64,000 bases of DNA from the NCBI GenBank assembly GCA_001603075.1, contig LVBB01000158.1:24548-88547 (forward strand), written 5' to 3'. Shown in pieces: positions 53,753-64,000 of this stretch. The stretch is from Phycisphaerales bacterium Planc_01 (GTDB lineage Bacteria; Planctomycetota; Phycisphaerae; Sedimentisphaerales; Anaerobacaceae). Every line of letters starts with the position of its first letter. Positions within the stretch are counted from its first letter, which is position 1. Under the pieces are notes generated by a model. That model was given only the letters and a program-made list of their open reading frames with translations, made no database searches and was not told where the DNA came from. A program made the position numbers and the translations under genes.

Positions 53753-56254
53753 ATGATAGCACTGTGGCAGGACCTGAAGTACGGATTGCGGATGCTGGCG
53801 AAGAATCGCGGTTTCACGGCGATCGCGCTGGTGACACTGGCGGTCGGCATCGGCGCCAACACGATCATGTTCACCATGTCTGATTTGCTGCTCCGGCCCC
53901 CGACGAAGGTGAAGAACCGCGAGCAGTTGGCGTTTTGCGCGATCCAGGACGCCTTGTTCCCATGGTTTGCCTATTCCGCCTATCTCACGGTGCGCGACAG
54001 TGGTCTGGCCTTCAGTGCTCTTATGGCCCAGGGCGATGACGCCAGACCCATCACCCTCGTTCACAGGGACTCGGTCAGACAGGTGCGCGCGACGTATGTT
54101 TCGGCGAACTACTTTTCTTCTCTGGGGGTGTCCCTGGCACAAGGAAGAGGTTTCCTCCCCGAAGAGGAGCGGGTGGGCGGGGGGCCGGTTATGGTCCTTG
54201 GCCATCGCATTTGGCAGCGGCTCGGGGCCGACCCAAACATCGTCGGCCAGTTCCTCAGCGCCAATGGCGTTCGCTGCCAGGTGGTCGGAGTCGCCCCGGA
54301 GGGTTTCACTGGTGTTACGTTTATTGGCCCGGACCTTTGGCTGCCCCTGGGGAGCTACCTGCCGGTGGCCGAGCTTGCCAGGGGATCGACGCGACGGGCG
54401 AACGCTGGACCGGACCGGGACTATCCGGGGCTTTGTGTCGTGGGACGTCTCAAACCCGGTCTGGGCATGTCAATGGCCCAGGGGCAACTGCAAGCTCTGG
54501 TGCCACGCTTCAAACTGGAGTATGCCAGGCAGTGGAGGGCCAATTCATCGCTGGCCCTTCGCCCACCCGGCCGATTCATGATAGATGCTGACCCTGCAAA
54601 CGAACGTCTCGGGACGACCATATTCAGTCTGGTCCTGATGGCAGTGTCCGCGATCATTCTGTTCATTGCCTGCCTGAATCTTGCGAACATGCTCATCGTC
54701 CAGGGGGCCTCGCGTCACCGGGAGATCGCCATCCGTATGGCTATCGGTGGAGGCCGTTGGCGAATCATCCGGCAGTTGCTTATCGAGTCTGGGCTGCTGG
54801 CGCTGTTGGGAGGCATTCTCGGGTTTCTGCTTGCCTTCTGGGGTACGAGCATCCTCCGCGCGTGGATTGCGGCCGCGCACGATCCGGAATTGAGAACCAT
54901 GCAACCCGGCCTGAACCTGCGTGTCCTATGGGCGACTCTGGGTTTCTGCCTGATTGCCACACTGCTGTTTGGGCTCCGGCCTGCTCTGAAGCTGTCCAAA
55001 CGTGACCTTGCGAGTGAGATGAAGGACACCGGCGGCAGCGCACTTGGACCGCTGCGGAGAAGGCGAGGCGGTCTCTCGGTGGCGGGTCAGATTGCCCTGG
55101 CCGTGGTGCTGGTCCTGGGCGCGACGTTATTGACGCGGAGTGCCATATACTCGGCCCGGCCCGACCCGCGGTTCCCTTTGGAGGACAAGCTGGTCGTCCA
55201 AGTCGACCCCCTTTCCGCCGGATACGACCGGATTCGCAGTATCCAAGCGTGCGAAGCTCTGGCAGACCACTTGGCAGCCCTGCCGGACGTCAAGGCGCTG
55301 GGGACGTCGCCCCGCCTGTTCTTTGGTGGGCGTGATGTCATGTCGATCTACGAGGTTGCACCGGGAACAGAAGAGGGTGGGACGAGAAAACTGATCGCGC
55401 GGTGGGCCGCTACGCCCGATGTGGGCCGGGACTACTTCACGGCACTGGAGATACCTCTTTTGCAGGGCCGTCTCTTCAATCGACTCGACCACGTCCCGGA
55501 CGCGGAGAGGGTCACCATCATCGACGAGACTCTGGCGCGCAGGCTTCGCCCGGACGGGAACGCTCTGGGCTGTCTGATCGAATGGGGTTTCTCCACCGAG
55601 TATTCCGATCCTTACCGAGTGGTCGGAATCGTTGCCAACGTACCGGGCATCGCGGACCGCGAGGTCCACGCGCAGATGTACAAGCCCACCCGACCGGATC
55701 AGTTGTCCCCGTACTTTTATCTGTACGCCAGGGACATGGAATCGGCAGAGGCCCTGGTGCAACGGATCTCTCAGGAGATCCATCAGGTGGATCCACACGT
55801 GCCTGTGCTTTCGGCGGCAACTCTCGCTGACAGACGCCGCGACGATGCCTCCGTGTGGATGGCGAGCTTCGGCGCCCGGCTGGCGCTCGCAGCCGGGGTG
55901 GCCGCCCTGTTTCTGGCGGCGCTGGGCATCTACGCGATCAAGGGCTATATGGTTGCCTCACGAACCTCTGAGATTGGCATCCGCAAGGCGTTGGGCGCGA
56001 CACAGGCAAACATCATCGGCATGGTCTTGCGCGAGGGGCTGGTGCTGACGATCGTGGGTCTGTCTGTCGGCCTGTTGCTGGGCTTGGGTGTGGCACGCGT
56101 CTCCGCCAGCCTGCTCTATGGCGTCAGTCCGCTCGATCCGGTCAGTGTTGTTGTGACGGCGGCCCTGCTGACTGGCGCCTCGCTCCTGGCCAGCTACATC
56201 CCGGCGCGCCGGGCGGCGAAGGTCGACCCGATGGAGGCGCTGCGCCACGAATAG
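53753..56254 (+). CDS. ADOP/MacB-type ABC permease 5
   Basis: 833 residues (M-I-A-L-W-Q-D-L-K-Y-G-L-R-M-L-A-K-N-R-G-F...). It has the same architecture as its paralogues but is one of the most divergent in the N-terminal periplasmic domain. FtsX modules lie near 290-420 and 710-825; C-terminus [17 protein letters not shown]. It lacks the AACTG leader repeat and is instead directly coupled to ATPase 2. Confidence 0.93.
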   Translation: MIALWQDLKYGLRMLAKNRGFTAIALVTLAVGIGANTIMFTMSDLLLRPPTKVKNREQLAFCAIQDALFPWFAYSAYLTVRDSGLAFSALMAQGDDARPITLVHRDSVRQVRATYVSANYFSSLGVSLAQGRGFLPEEERVGGGPVMVLGHRIWQRLGADPNIVGQFLSANGVRCQVVGVAPEGFTGVTFIGPDLWLPLGSYLPVAELARGSTRRANAGPDRDYPGLCVVGRLKPGLGMSMAQGQLQALVPRFKLEYARQWRANSSLALRPPGRFMIDADPANERLGTTIFSLVLMAVSAIILFIACLNLANMLIVQGASRHREIAIRMAIGGGRWRIIRQLLIESGLLALLGGILGFLLAFWGTSILRAWIAAAHDPELRTMQPGLNLRVLWATLGFCLIATLLFGLRPALKLSKRDLASEMKDTGGSALGPLRRRRGGLSVAGQIALAVVLVLGATLLTRSAIYSARPDPRFPLEDKLVVQVDPLSAGYDRIRSIQACEALADHLAALPDVKALGTSPRLFFGGRDVMSIYEVAPGTEEGGTRKLIARWAATPDVGRDYFTALEIPLLQGRLFNRLDHVPDAERVTIIDETLARRLRPDGNALGCLIEWGFSTEYSDPYRVVGIVANVPGIADREVHAQMYKPTRPDQLSPYFYLYARDMESAEALVQRISQEIHQVDPHVPVLSAATLADRRRDDASVWMASFGARLALAAGVAALFLAALGIYAIKGYMVASRTSEIGIRKALGATQANIIGMVLREGLVLTIVGLSVGLLLGLGVARVSASLLYGVSPLDPVSVVVTAALLTGASLLASYIPARRAAKVDPMEALRHE

Positions 56255-56366
56255 GGATGAGTTGGCAGTTCCCGGTTGATAGTTGTCAGCAAGAGCGCCG
56301 ACGGCTCCCGACTGAGAACCGACAACCGGGAACTGTGAACTGAGAACCGAGAACTGGAGTCATGCA
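56255..56366. repeat. AACTG/GAACC-type leader repeat before permease 6
   Basis: GTTGGCAGTTCCCGGTTGAT at the left and CCGACAACCGGGAACTGTG plus AACTGAGAACCGAGAACTGG at the right are partly complementary. It contains AGCAAGAGCGCCGACGGCTCCC, also present in the leader of permease 7. Confidence 0.75.
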
Positions 56367-58790
<2,424 letters not shown>

Positions 58791-58881
58791 GAACGAGTTG
58801 ACAGTTCCCAGTTGACAGTTGTCAGCAAGAGCGCCGACGGCTCCCAACTGAGAACCGACAACCGGGAACTGGAGTCATGCA
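58791..58881. repeat. AACTG/GAACC-type leader repeat before permease 7
   Basis: Starts GTTGACAGTTCCCAGTTGAC, contains AGCAAGAGCGCCGACGGCTCCC as in the permease 6 leader, and ends CCGACAACCGGGAACTGGAG. Confidence 0.75.
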
Positions 58882-61392
58882 ATGGCAACGTTGTGGCAAG
58901 ATGTCCGATATGGCCTGCGGATGCTGGCGAAGAATCCGGGGTTCACGGTGGTGGTGATCGTGATCCTGGCGGTGGGGATCGGCGCGACGACGACGATGCT
59001 CAGTGTCGTCGACGCCATGCTGCTTCGCCCGCCGCCCTATGAGAACCCCGAGAGCCTTGTGCACCTGTTTCCAGGCAAGACCGGCGACGACTCTTACCAT
59101 GACACCACCTCCTACCTGAACTTCGTGGATTGGAGAGACCGGAGCACGGTCTTCGAGCACGTCGCGGGGATCACCACGACAGGCTACCTGACAGCCATCG
59201 CGGAGGCCCGGCGCGAACGCGTCGTGGGGTTGGCGGTTTCACCGGAGTACTTCGCCTTGTTGAGAGTCAAGCCGGTGCTCGGTCGGGTCTTTCTGCCCCA
59301 AGAAGCCGAATTGGGCGGCGAGCCCGTCGCCATCATCAGCCATCGCTTCTGGCAAAGCTGGTTTGGCGGCGACACCGATGTCCTGGGCAAGTCCCTGGTG
59401 CTGGATCAGAAGGTGTACACCGTCGTTGGGGTGATGGCGGCTGACTTCCGATATGCCGACCGTGGCGAGCGCGACGTATGGCTGCCGCTGCTGCCATTTC
59501 TCGGGCCGACCAGCCTGGCCGATCGCGGCAACTGCTACATGTGCGCGATGGGGCGACTGGAGGATGGTGTGACGGTGGCCCAGGCGCAGGCGGAGATGAG
59601 TCTCATCGGGCAGCGCCTGGCCCAGGCGTACCCCGAAGCGAACGCCGGCACGACCGTCCGGGTCATCCCCGTCACCCAGCAGTACAACGCCGAGAATGGG
59701 CGAACCCGACAGACGCTGCTGATCGCCCAGGGCATCGTCACCTTCGTACTCTTGATCGCCTGTTTTCACGTGGCCGGACTGCTGCTGATGCGTTCGGCCC
59801 AGCGCGAACAGGAGATCGCCGTGCGGGCCGCTCTGGGCGCCCGCCGCCGGCGTTTGATCGCGCAGTTGCTCACGGAAGGCGTCCTGCTGTCATCGATCGG
59901 GGGCGCCCTCGGCCTGCTGTTGGCCTATTGGGGCCTCGGTCTGGTCGGTGCCCTGAGGTCCACATCGAGCTCCTGGCTCCTGGCACAGCATATTCAGAAG
60001 CTGATCCCGTGGTTCATCGACTTCCGGATCGATGCCAGGGCAGTGGCCTATGTCACGGCCGTGTCGTTGTCGACCTGCGGCGTTTTCGGGATTCTGCCCG
60101 CGGTCCTGGCCTCGCAGGTGAATCTGCATCAGTCACTCTCCATGGGCAGAATGCCGGGACAGGGTCTTCGCTTCACCAGAACTCGCTTGGCCCTTGTTGT
60201 ACTCGATATCGCCATCGCGTTCGTGCTGCTCACGGGCGCCGGCCTGCTGGTCAACAGCTTTGCGCGCCTGAACTCCGGGCTCGGTTACGAGCCGGACCGT
60301 GTCTTGACAGCGGACATCGACCTGGACTATTCGCAGGCGGAGAAGCGCCTGGCGTTCTACGAACAGGCGCTGGAGCGCCTGAGGAGCCTGCCCGGAGTCG
60401 AATTCGTGGCGGTCTCTGACCAGTCTCCGGCGTGGGGCGGCGGCAATTTCGCTCGCTTCCACATCGAGGGCTATTCCCTCGGCCAGGTCAACGACACCGA
60501 CGACGATGTAGGCGTCCCTGGTATACGCTGGCGGCCCATCTCGCCCGACTACTTCCGCGCCCTCGGGATTCCGCTGTTGAAAGGACGGCATTTCACGGAC
60601 CAGGACCGCGCGGGCAGCACTCCGGTGATCATCATCAGCGACTCGATGGCGCGACGCTTCTGGCCGAATCGCAATCCGGTGGGTACATATCTCACGGAAA
60701 TGAGGGAGACACGCACCAAAGAGGGGGACACAACCGTGACTCCGTTGTCCTATCTGATCGTGGGTGTCGTGGGGGATGCGAAGCACTTCACCTGGTTCAA
60801 AGGCGGTCCGCCCGATCCGGAAACCTATGTCCCCTATCTTCAGGCGGGTTATGGCTGGGGCCTTTTCGTGCTCCGGACGCATTCTGACCCCCGGGGCATC
60901 ATGAAGGCCCTGCGCAGCGAATTGCTGGCGGTTGACAGCGGGATCACCATCGGCAAGATTATTCCTCTGGAAGATGAGATCGCGGGGCACGTGTCACCGC
61001 AGCGTTTCAACATGTTGTTCCTGAGCGTTTTCGCCGTCGTTGCTCTGGCATTGGCGGCCACGGGCATCTACGGTGTCACCGCCTATGCCGTCTCCCGGCG
61101 GACGCATGAGATTGGCATTCGTATGGCTCTGGGTGCGCGGGGCAACGACGTGATGGGAATGGTTCTGCGACACGGACTCCGCCTCACGGCGGTGGGATTG
61201 GCTACCGGTGGGGCCTGGGCCCTGGCGGCCACGCGGATCATCCGTAGTCTGTTATATGACGTCAGTCCGACCGATCCACTGACGTTTGCTGCCACAGCGC
61301 TGCTGCTGACCGCCGTGGCGCTGCTGGCCTGTTATGTCCCCGCCCGGCGGGCGGCGAGGGTCGATCCGATGGTGGCGTTGCGATACGAATAA
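58882..61392 (+). CDS. ADOP/MacB-type ABC permease 7
   Basis: 836 residues ([26 protein letters not shown]). Duplicated MacB_PCD-FtsX layout; C-terminus [17 protein letters not shown]. Its first 12 codons and preceding GGAGTCATGCA are copied exactly at the start of the TolC-like gene downstream. Confidence 0.93.
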   Translation: MATLWQDVRYGLRMLAKNPGFTVVVIVILAVGIGATTTMLSVVDAMLLRPPPYENPESLVHLFPGKTGDDSYHDTTSYLNFVDWRDRSTVFEHVAGITTTGYLTAIAEARRERVVGLAVSPEYFALLRVKPVLGRVFLPQEAELGGEPVAIISHRFWQSWFGGDTDVLGKSLVLDQKVYTVVGVMAADFRYADRGERDVWLPLLPFLGPTSLADRGNCYMCAMGRLEDGVTVAQAQAEMSLIGQRLAQAYPEANAGTTVRVIPVTQQYNAENGRTRQTLLIAQGIVTFVLLIACFHVAGLLLMRSAQREQEIAVRAALGARRRRLIAQLLTEGVLLSSIGGALGLLLAYWGLGLVGALRSTSSSWLLAQHIQKLIPWFIDFRIDARAVAYVTAVSLSTCGVFGILPAVLASQVNLHQSLSMGRMPGQGLRFTRTRLALVVLDIAIAFVLLTGAGLLVNSFARLNSGLGYEPDRVLTADIDLDYSQAEKRLAFYEQALERLRSLPGVEFVAVSDQSPAWGGGNFARFHIEGYSLGQVNDTDDDVGVPGIRWRPISPDYFRALGIPLLKGRHFTDQDRAGSTPVIIISDSMARRFWPNRNPVGTYLTEMRETRTKEGDTTVTPLSYLIVGVVGDAKHFTWFKGGPPDPETYVPYLQAGYGWGLFVLRTHSDPRGIMKALRSELLAVDSGITIGKIIPLEDEIAGHVSPQRFNMLFLSVFAVVALALAATGIYGVTAYAVSRRTHEIGIRMALGARGNDVMGMVLRHGLRLTAVGLATGGAWALAATRIIRSLLYDVSPTDPLTFAATALLLTAVALLACYVPARRAARVDPMVALRYE

Positions 61393-61512
61393 GAACGAGT
61401 TGACAGTTCCCAGTTGACAGTTGACAGCCGGGGAACCAGGAACCTGCAAACTGAGAACCGACAACTGACAACCGGCAACTGAGAACTGAGAACTGTGAAC
61501 TGGAGTCATGCA
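61393..61512. repeat. AACTG/GAACC-type leader repeat before the TolC-like gene
   Basis: GTTGACAGTTCCCAGTTGAC at the left; ACTGAGAACCGACAACTGAC and ACTGAGAACTGTGAACTGG at the right. It is the longest of the leader copies (120 bases) and the only one in front of a gene that is not a permease. Confidence 0.75.
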
Positions 61513-63147
61513 ATGGCAACGTTGTGGCAAGATGTCCGATATGGCCTGAGACGGCTGCCGTGCTGGGTGCTGGCGAGCCTGCTGCTGGCTGGCTGTGGGA
61601 GCACGCAGGTGCGGCGGACGGCGGAACTGGAGGCGTTGGCGGCGCGGTCGGGCGCGATCGAGAGGGTGCAGCTTGAGGACCAATCGCGGTCGGAGCCGGT
61701 GTCAATCGAGCGGGCTACCGAAGCGCTGGCGGCGAAGGCGGTCGAGCCGAATGCCGTGCCGCACAGGGCGGTGGAATTGACTCTCGAAGAGGCTCGCGCG
61801 GCCGCGCTGACGAACAACCTGGACCTGAAGTTCCATCTGGTCGGCCCCTCGATCGCCGAGCAAACGCTGGACGAGGAGCGGGCCAAGTTCGAGTGGACGT
61901 TCTTCGGTTCGGCCGGGTACAGCCGTAGCGAGCAGGACGACGAAGGCAACACCGTCTCCGTGCAGTCCTACGAAACGGGTGTGGCGATCCCGCTGACGAC
62001 AGGCGGTTCGTTGCGGGCCGGCCTGCCGTTCAGTCGTGCCGATACCAGCCTCGACAACGTCGGCGGCGTCGCCGAGGCAGCCGTCAGCGTGTCGTATGTC
62101 CAGTCTTTGCTCCGGGGCGCTGGTACGCGGGTCAACACGCATTCGATTCGGATCGCGACCTATCAGAAGGATATCACAGACGTCTACACGAAGCTCTCCG
62201 CCATCGCGATCCTTGCGAACGTCGATATCGTCTACTGGCAACTCTACGCCGCCCGCCGGGAGCTGGATGTGCGTCGCGAGCAGTACAAGCTCGCCGAGGA
62301 CCAGTTGGACCACGCGCGCCGAAAGGTCGGGGCCGGCGCGGCCGCGAAGATCGAAATCGTGCGTGCCGAGGCCGGTCTGGCCGGCCGGCTGGAAGACGTG
62401 ATCAACGCCGAGACATCGGTCCGGGATCGCGAGCGGGACCTCAAGCGGATCCTGAATCGAGAGGACCTTCCGCTCAGTGTCGAGATCGACATCATTCCGA
62501 CGAGCGAGCCCGATCCCATCGGGCTGGATCTGGACGCCGAAGCCATTGCTGCTATGGCTCTGGACAACCGGATGGAAATGGTGGAACTCGAATTCCAGCT
62601 GGCAGTGGACGACCTGAACATCGAGTTGGCGCGCAACCGGACGCTGCCGGATGTGAGTTTCGACTACAGATATGCCGCCGGGAGCGAATCGGGCAGCTTG
62701 GGCAGTGCCCTTGGAGACATCGGCACCGGTTCTCTACAGGACCATGCCGTGGGCATCTCGGCGGTGATTCCCCTGGGCAACCGCGCGGCGCAGGCTCGCT
62801 ATCGCCGCGCCCGACTGGAGAAGGTCCGGAACCGGATCGACCAGGAGCGCCTGCGTCAGAGCATCCGCCAGGAGGTCTATAACGCGGTCGACGAGCTGCG
62901 ACAGAACTGGCGACGCATCCTCGCGGCCGAGCAGGGCGTGGTCACGGCGTATCGCGACTACAAGGTCGAGCAGTCGCAGTTCACACTGGGCAAGAGCACC
63001 AGTACATTCGTGCTCCAGAGCGCCTCACGGCTGGCCGATGCGCAGTCGCGACGGATTCGCGCCTTCGCGGAATACGAGATTGCCCAGGTCCGACTGGCCC
63101 GTGCCACAGGTACTCTTCTCGGCCGGGGTCGACTGGAGATCCGGTGA
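61513..63147 (+). CDS. TolC-like outer membrane efflux lipoprotein with permease-derived N-terminus
   Basis: 544 residues from the ATG at 61513 (GGAG 7 bases upstream). The first 12 residues, [12 protein letters not shown], are those of permease 7 and are encoded by identical DNA. They are followed by a lipoprotein signal R-R-L-P-C-W-V-L-A-S-L-L-L-A-G-C28. The mature part has two outer membrane efflux (OEP) repeats: L-T-L-E-E-A-R-A-A-A-L-T-N-N-L-D-L-K, and A-E-A-I-A-A-M-A-L-D-N-R-M-E-M with long periplasmic helices. It should form the outer membrane exit duct for the ABC permease/adaptor system. The extra N-terminal residues lengthen the n-region of the signal. Confidence 0.9.
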   Translation: MATLWQDVRYGLRRLPCWVLASLLLAGCGSTQVRRTAELEALAARSGAIERVQLEDQSRSEPVSIERATEALAAKAVEPNAVPHRAVELTLEEARAAALTNNLDLKFHLVGPSIAEQTLDEERAKFEWTFFGSAGYSRSEQDDEGNTVSVQSYETGVAIPLTTGGSLRAGLPFSRADTSLDNVGGVAEAAVSVSYVQSLLRGAGTRVNTHSIRIATYQKDITDVYTKLSAIAILANVDIVYWQLYAARRELDVRREQYKLAEDQLDHARRKVGAGAAAKIEIVRAEAGLAGRLEDVINAETSVRDRERDLKRILNREDLPLSVEIDIIPTSEPDPIGLDLDAEAIAAMALDNRMEMVELEFQLAVDDLNIELARNRTLPDVSFDYRYAAGSESGSLGSALGDIGTGSLQDHAVGISAVIPLGNRAAQARYRRARLEKVRNRIDQERLRQSIRQEVYNAVDELRQNWRRILAAEQGVVTAYRDYKVEQSQFTLGKSTSTFVLQSASRLADAQSRRIRAFAEYEIAQVRLARATGTLLGRGRLEIR

Positions 63148-63154
63148 ATTACAG

Positions 63155-64000
63155 TCAGGGTTGATCCCCATGGCCATCGGGATCGAGACCGGGCTCCTCG
63201 GAAAGGCCTTCTGCCCGGATGGCACGGCCGGCGTCGATTCTCCGTTGTCGCTCCTGTTCACGGGCTCTGACGCCCAGCGGGTCCGTCATCGTCTCGCCCA
63301 TCGTCTGGCCCATCGGCGAGGTGTGGCGGTACTCGATCATATCCGCGACGTTCTGCGGGGGGCGGCCCTTGGTGGAGAGGGTGGGGGTGACGATCATGAT
63401 GACCTCCATGACCTGCTCCTGGGCATCGCGTCCGGAGAACAGCAGACTGAGCACGGGAATGTCCTTGAGAACAGGAACGCCGCGGATCACGTCGCGTTTC
63501 TCGGTTCTGCGGAAGCCGCCGACGATGAGACTCTGTCCGAGTCGGATACGGCTGTTTCCGCTGGTGAGAATCCGCTCGCTCACGGAAGGCATCTGCGTAA
63601 CGCCCTGCGGCCCGAGATAGGAGGCGATCTGAACGCGGGTTTCCAGGCTGACGGACCCATCGGCAAACACCTGGGGCGTGACCTCGAGGGAGTCGATGAC
63701 ATCGTAGTATTCCGTCTGCGTCTGGAGGACCGTGTCCTCACCGAAACCCCCCGTCTGGACGAGAATGCTCTGAAGGGGCACCTGCTGCTTCGACTGGATC
63801 TTGGCCGTCTGTCCATTCAGGACTTGCAGACTCGGATTCATCAAAACTTTCAGATAGCCTCGCGACATCAGCAGGTCGATCAGGAGCTGGACCTGGTGTC
63901 CGGTCAGGGGCCGACTGATGCCGATCTTCAGGCCGAACTTGTCCCTGGCCGGGTCCCTCAATGAGGCCCCCGGAAAGGCGGGCAGCAGTCCTCCGGAAGC
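63155..64000 (-). CDS. Secretin (type II/III secretion or type IV pilus) C-terminal part, cut by window edge
   Basis: The frame is open to base 64000, so the 5' end lies outside; the TTG at 63961 is an internal Leu codon, not a start. The visible 281 residues contain the secretin beta-barrel core: V-Q-L-L-I-D-L-L-M-S-R-G-Y-L-K-V-L-M-N-P-S-L-Q-V-L-N-G-Q-T-A-K-I, Y-D-V-I-D-S-L-E-V-T-P-Q-V, I-R-L-G-Q-S-L-I-V-G-G-F-R-R-T, and the signature V-P-V-L-K-D-I-P-V-L-S-L-L-F-S. A hydrophilic tail of ~70 residues follows. Convergent with the TolC-like gene, with 7 bases between them. GspD-like or PilQ-like cannot be decided without the N-domains. Confidence 0.9.
   Translation of the reverse strand, partial: ASGGLLPAFPGASLRDPARDKFGLKIGISRPLTGHQVQLLIDLLMSRGYLKVLMNPSLQVLNGQTAKIQSKQQVPLQSILVQTGGFGEDTVLQTQTEYYDVIDSLEVTPQVFADGSVSLETRVQIASYLGPQGVTQMPSVSERILTSGNSRIRLGQSLIVGGFRRTEKRDVIRGVPVLKDIPVLSLLFSGRDAQEQVMEVIMIVTPTLSTKGRPPQNVADMIEYRHTSPMGQTMGETMTDPLGVRAREQERQRRIDAGRAIRAEGLSEEPGLDPDGHGDQP

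Noticed and set aside
63155-63961. Complete small secretin gene starting at the TTG at 63961
   Set aside because: The frame is open to the window edge and the N-domains required for a secretin are missing, so the gene is only cut off.

Overview
The window is GC-rich, densely coded bacterial DNA that most likely comes from an anaerobic member of the Planctomycetota (Phycisphaerae/Sedimentisphaerales-like). The assignment is an inference from gene content: two Tat-type formylglycine sulfatases beside a beta-helix lyase-like protein, DUF1080 and CehA-type secreted proteins, a hydrazine-synthase-alpha-like multiheme protein, GlnS, a MinD/NifX/DUF134 cluster typical of anaerobes, and an NtrC/NtrY-type pair beside an FtsK/WXG-like locus. 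No rRNA, tRNA, CRISPR array, transposase or integrase was recognised.

Layout. 1-1745: 3' truncated, frameshifted, repeat-rich secreted protein on the minus strand, behind a near-consensus sigma70 promoter. 2000-6094: minus-strand operon of DUF5320, NifX-like, two ferredoxin-containing MinD ATPases, an Mrp-NifX fusion and DUF134, with a 14-bp palindrome inside its promoter. 6231-11837: beta-helix/PDZ protein divergent from two overlapping sulfatase genes. 11920-15637: rhodanese-GLUG-thioredoxin fusion, smpB, DUF1844, trpC. 15672-19928: a sulfur region with split chromate transporter genes divergent from an Rrf2 regulator, DUF2061, cysH and a sulfite-reductase-like hemoprotein; two nearly identical inverted operator-like sites frame the regulator gene. 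20031-24567: PPSR, glnS, and a Gp37/68-TcmP pair. 24574-32402: minus-strand block with a WXG100-like protein, a coiled-coil protein, a second small WXG-like protein, a large FtsK-type ATPase, then a DUF1080 lipoprotein and a CehA-like metallohydrolase. 32577-35680: sigma54-type response regulator and histidine kinase. 35792-40237: four-heme-motif c-type cytochrome/beta-propeller protein. 40475-63147: a 23-kb export locus with seven ADOP/MacB-type permeases, two ATPases, one HlyD-type adaptor and a TolC-like lipoprotein. 63155-64000: C-terminal part of a secretin, cut by the window edge.

The most unusual signals are these. (1) The FtsK plus two small WXG-like proteins plus coiled-coil protein look like an uncharacterised type VII-secretion-like system, divergent from its likely two-component regulator. 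(2) The genome carries several families of short dispersed repeats. One is a GGGCGAAT...ATTCGCCC palindrome, found intergenically and inside genes, always in the same reading phase (peptide GAN-x-x-SPL). The others are intergenic foldback elements built from degenerate units of about 10 nt, in at least five sequence families. (3) The TolC-like gene begins with the leader and first 12 codons of a neighbouring permease gene.
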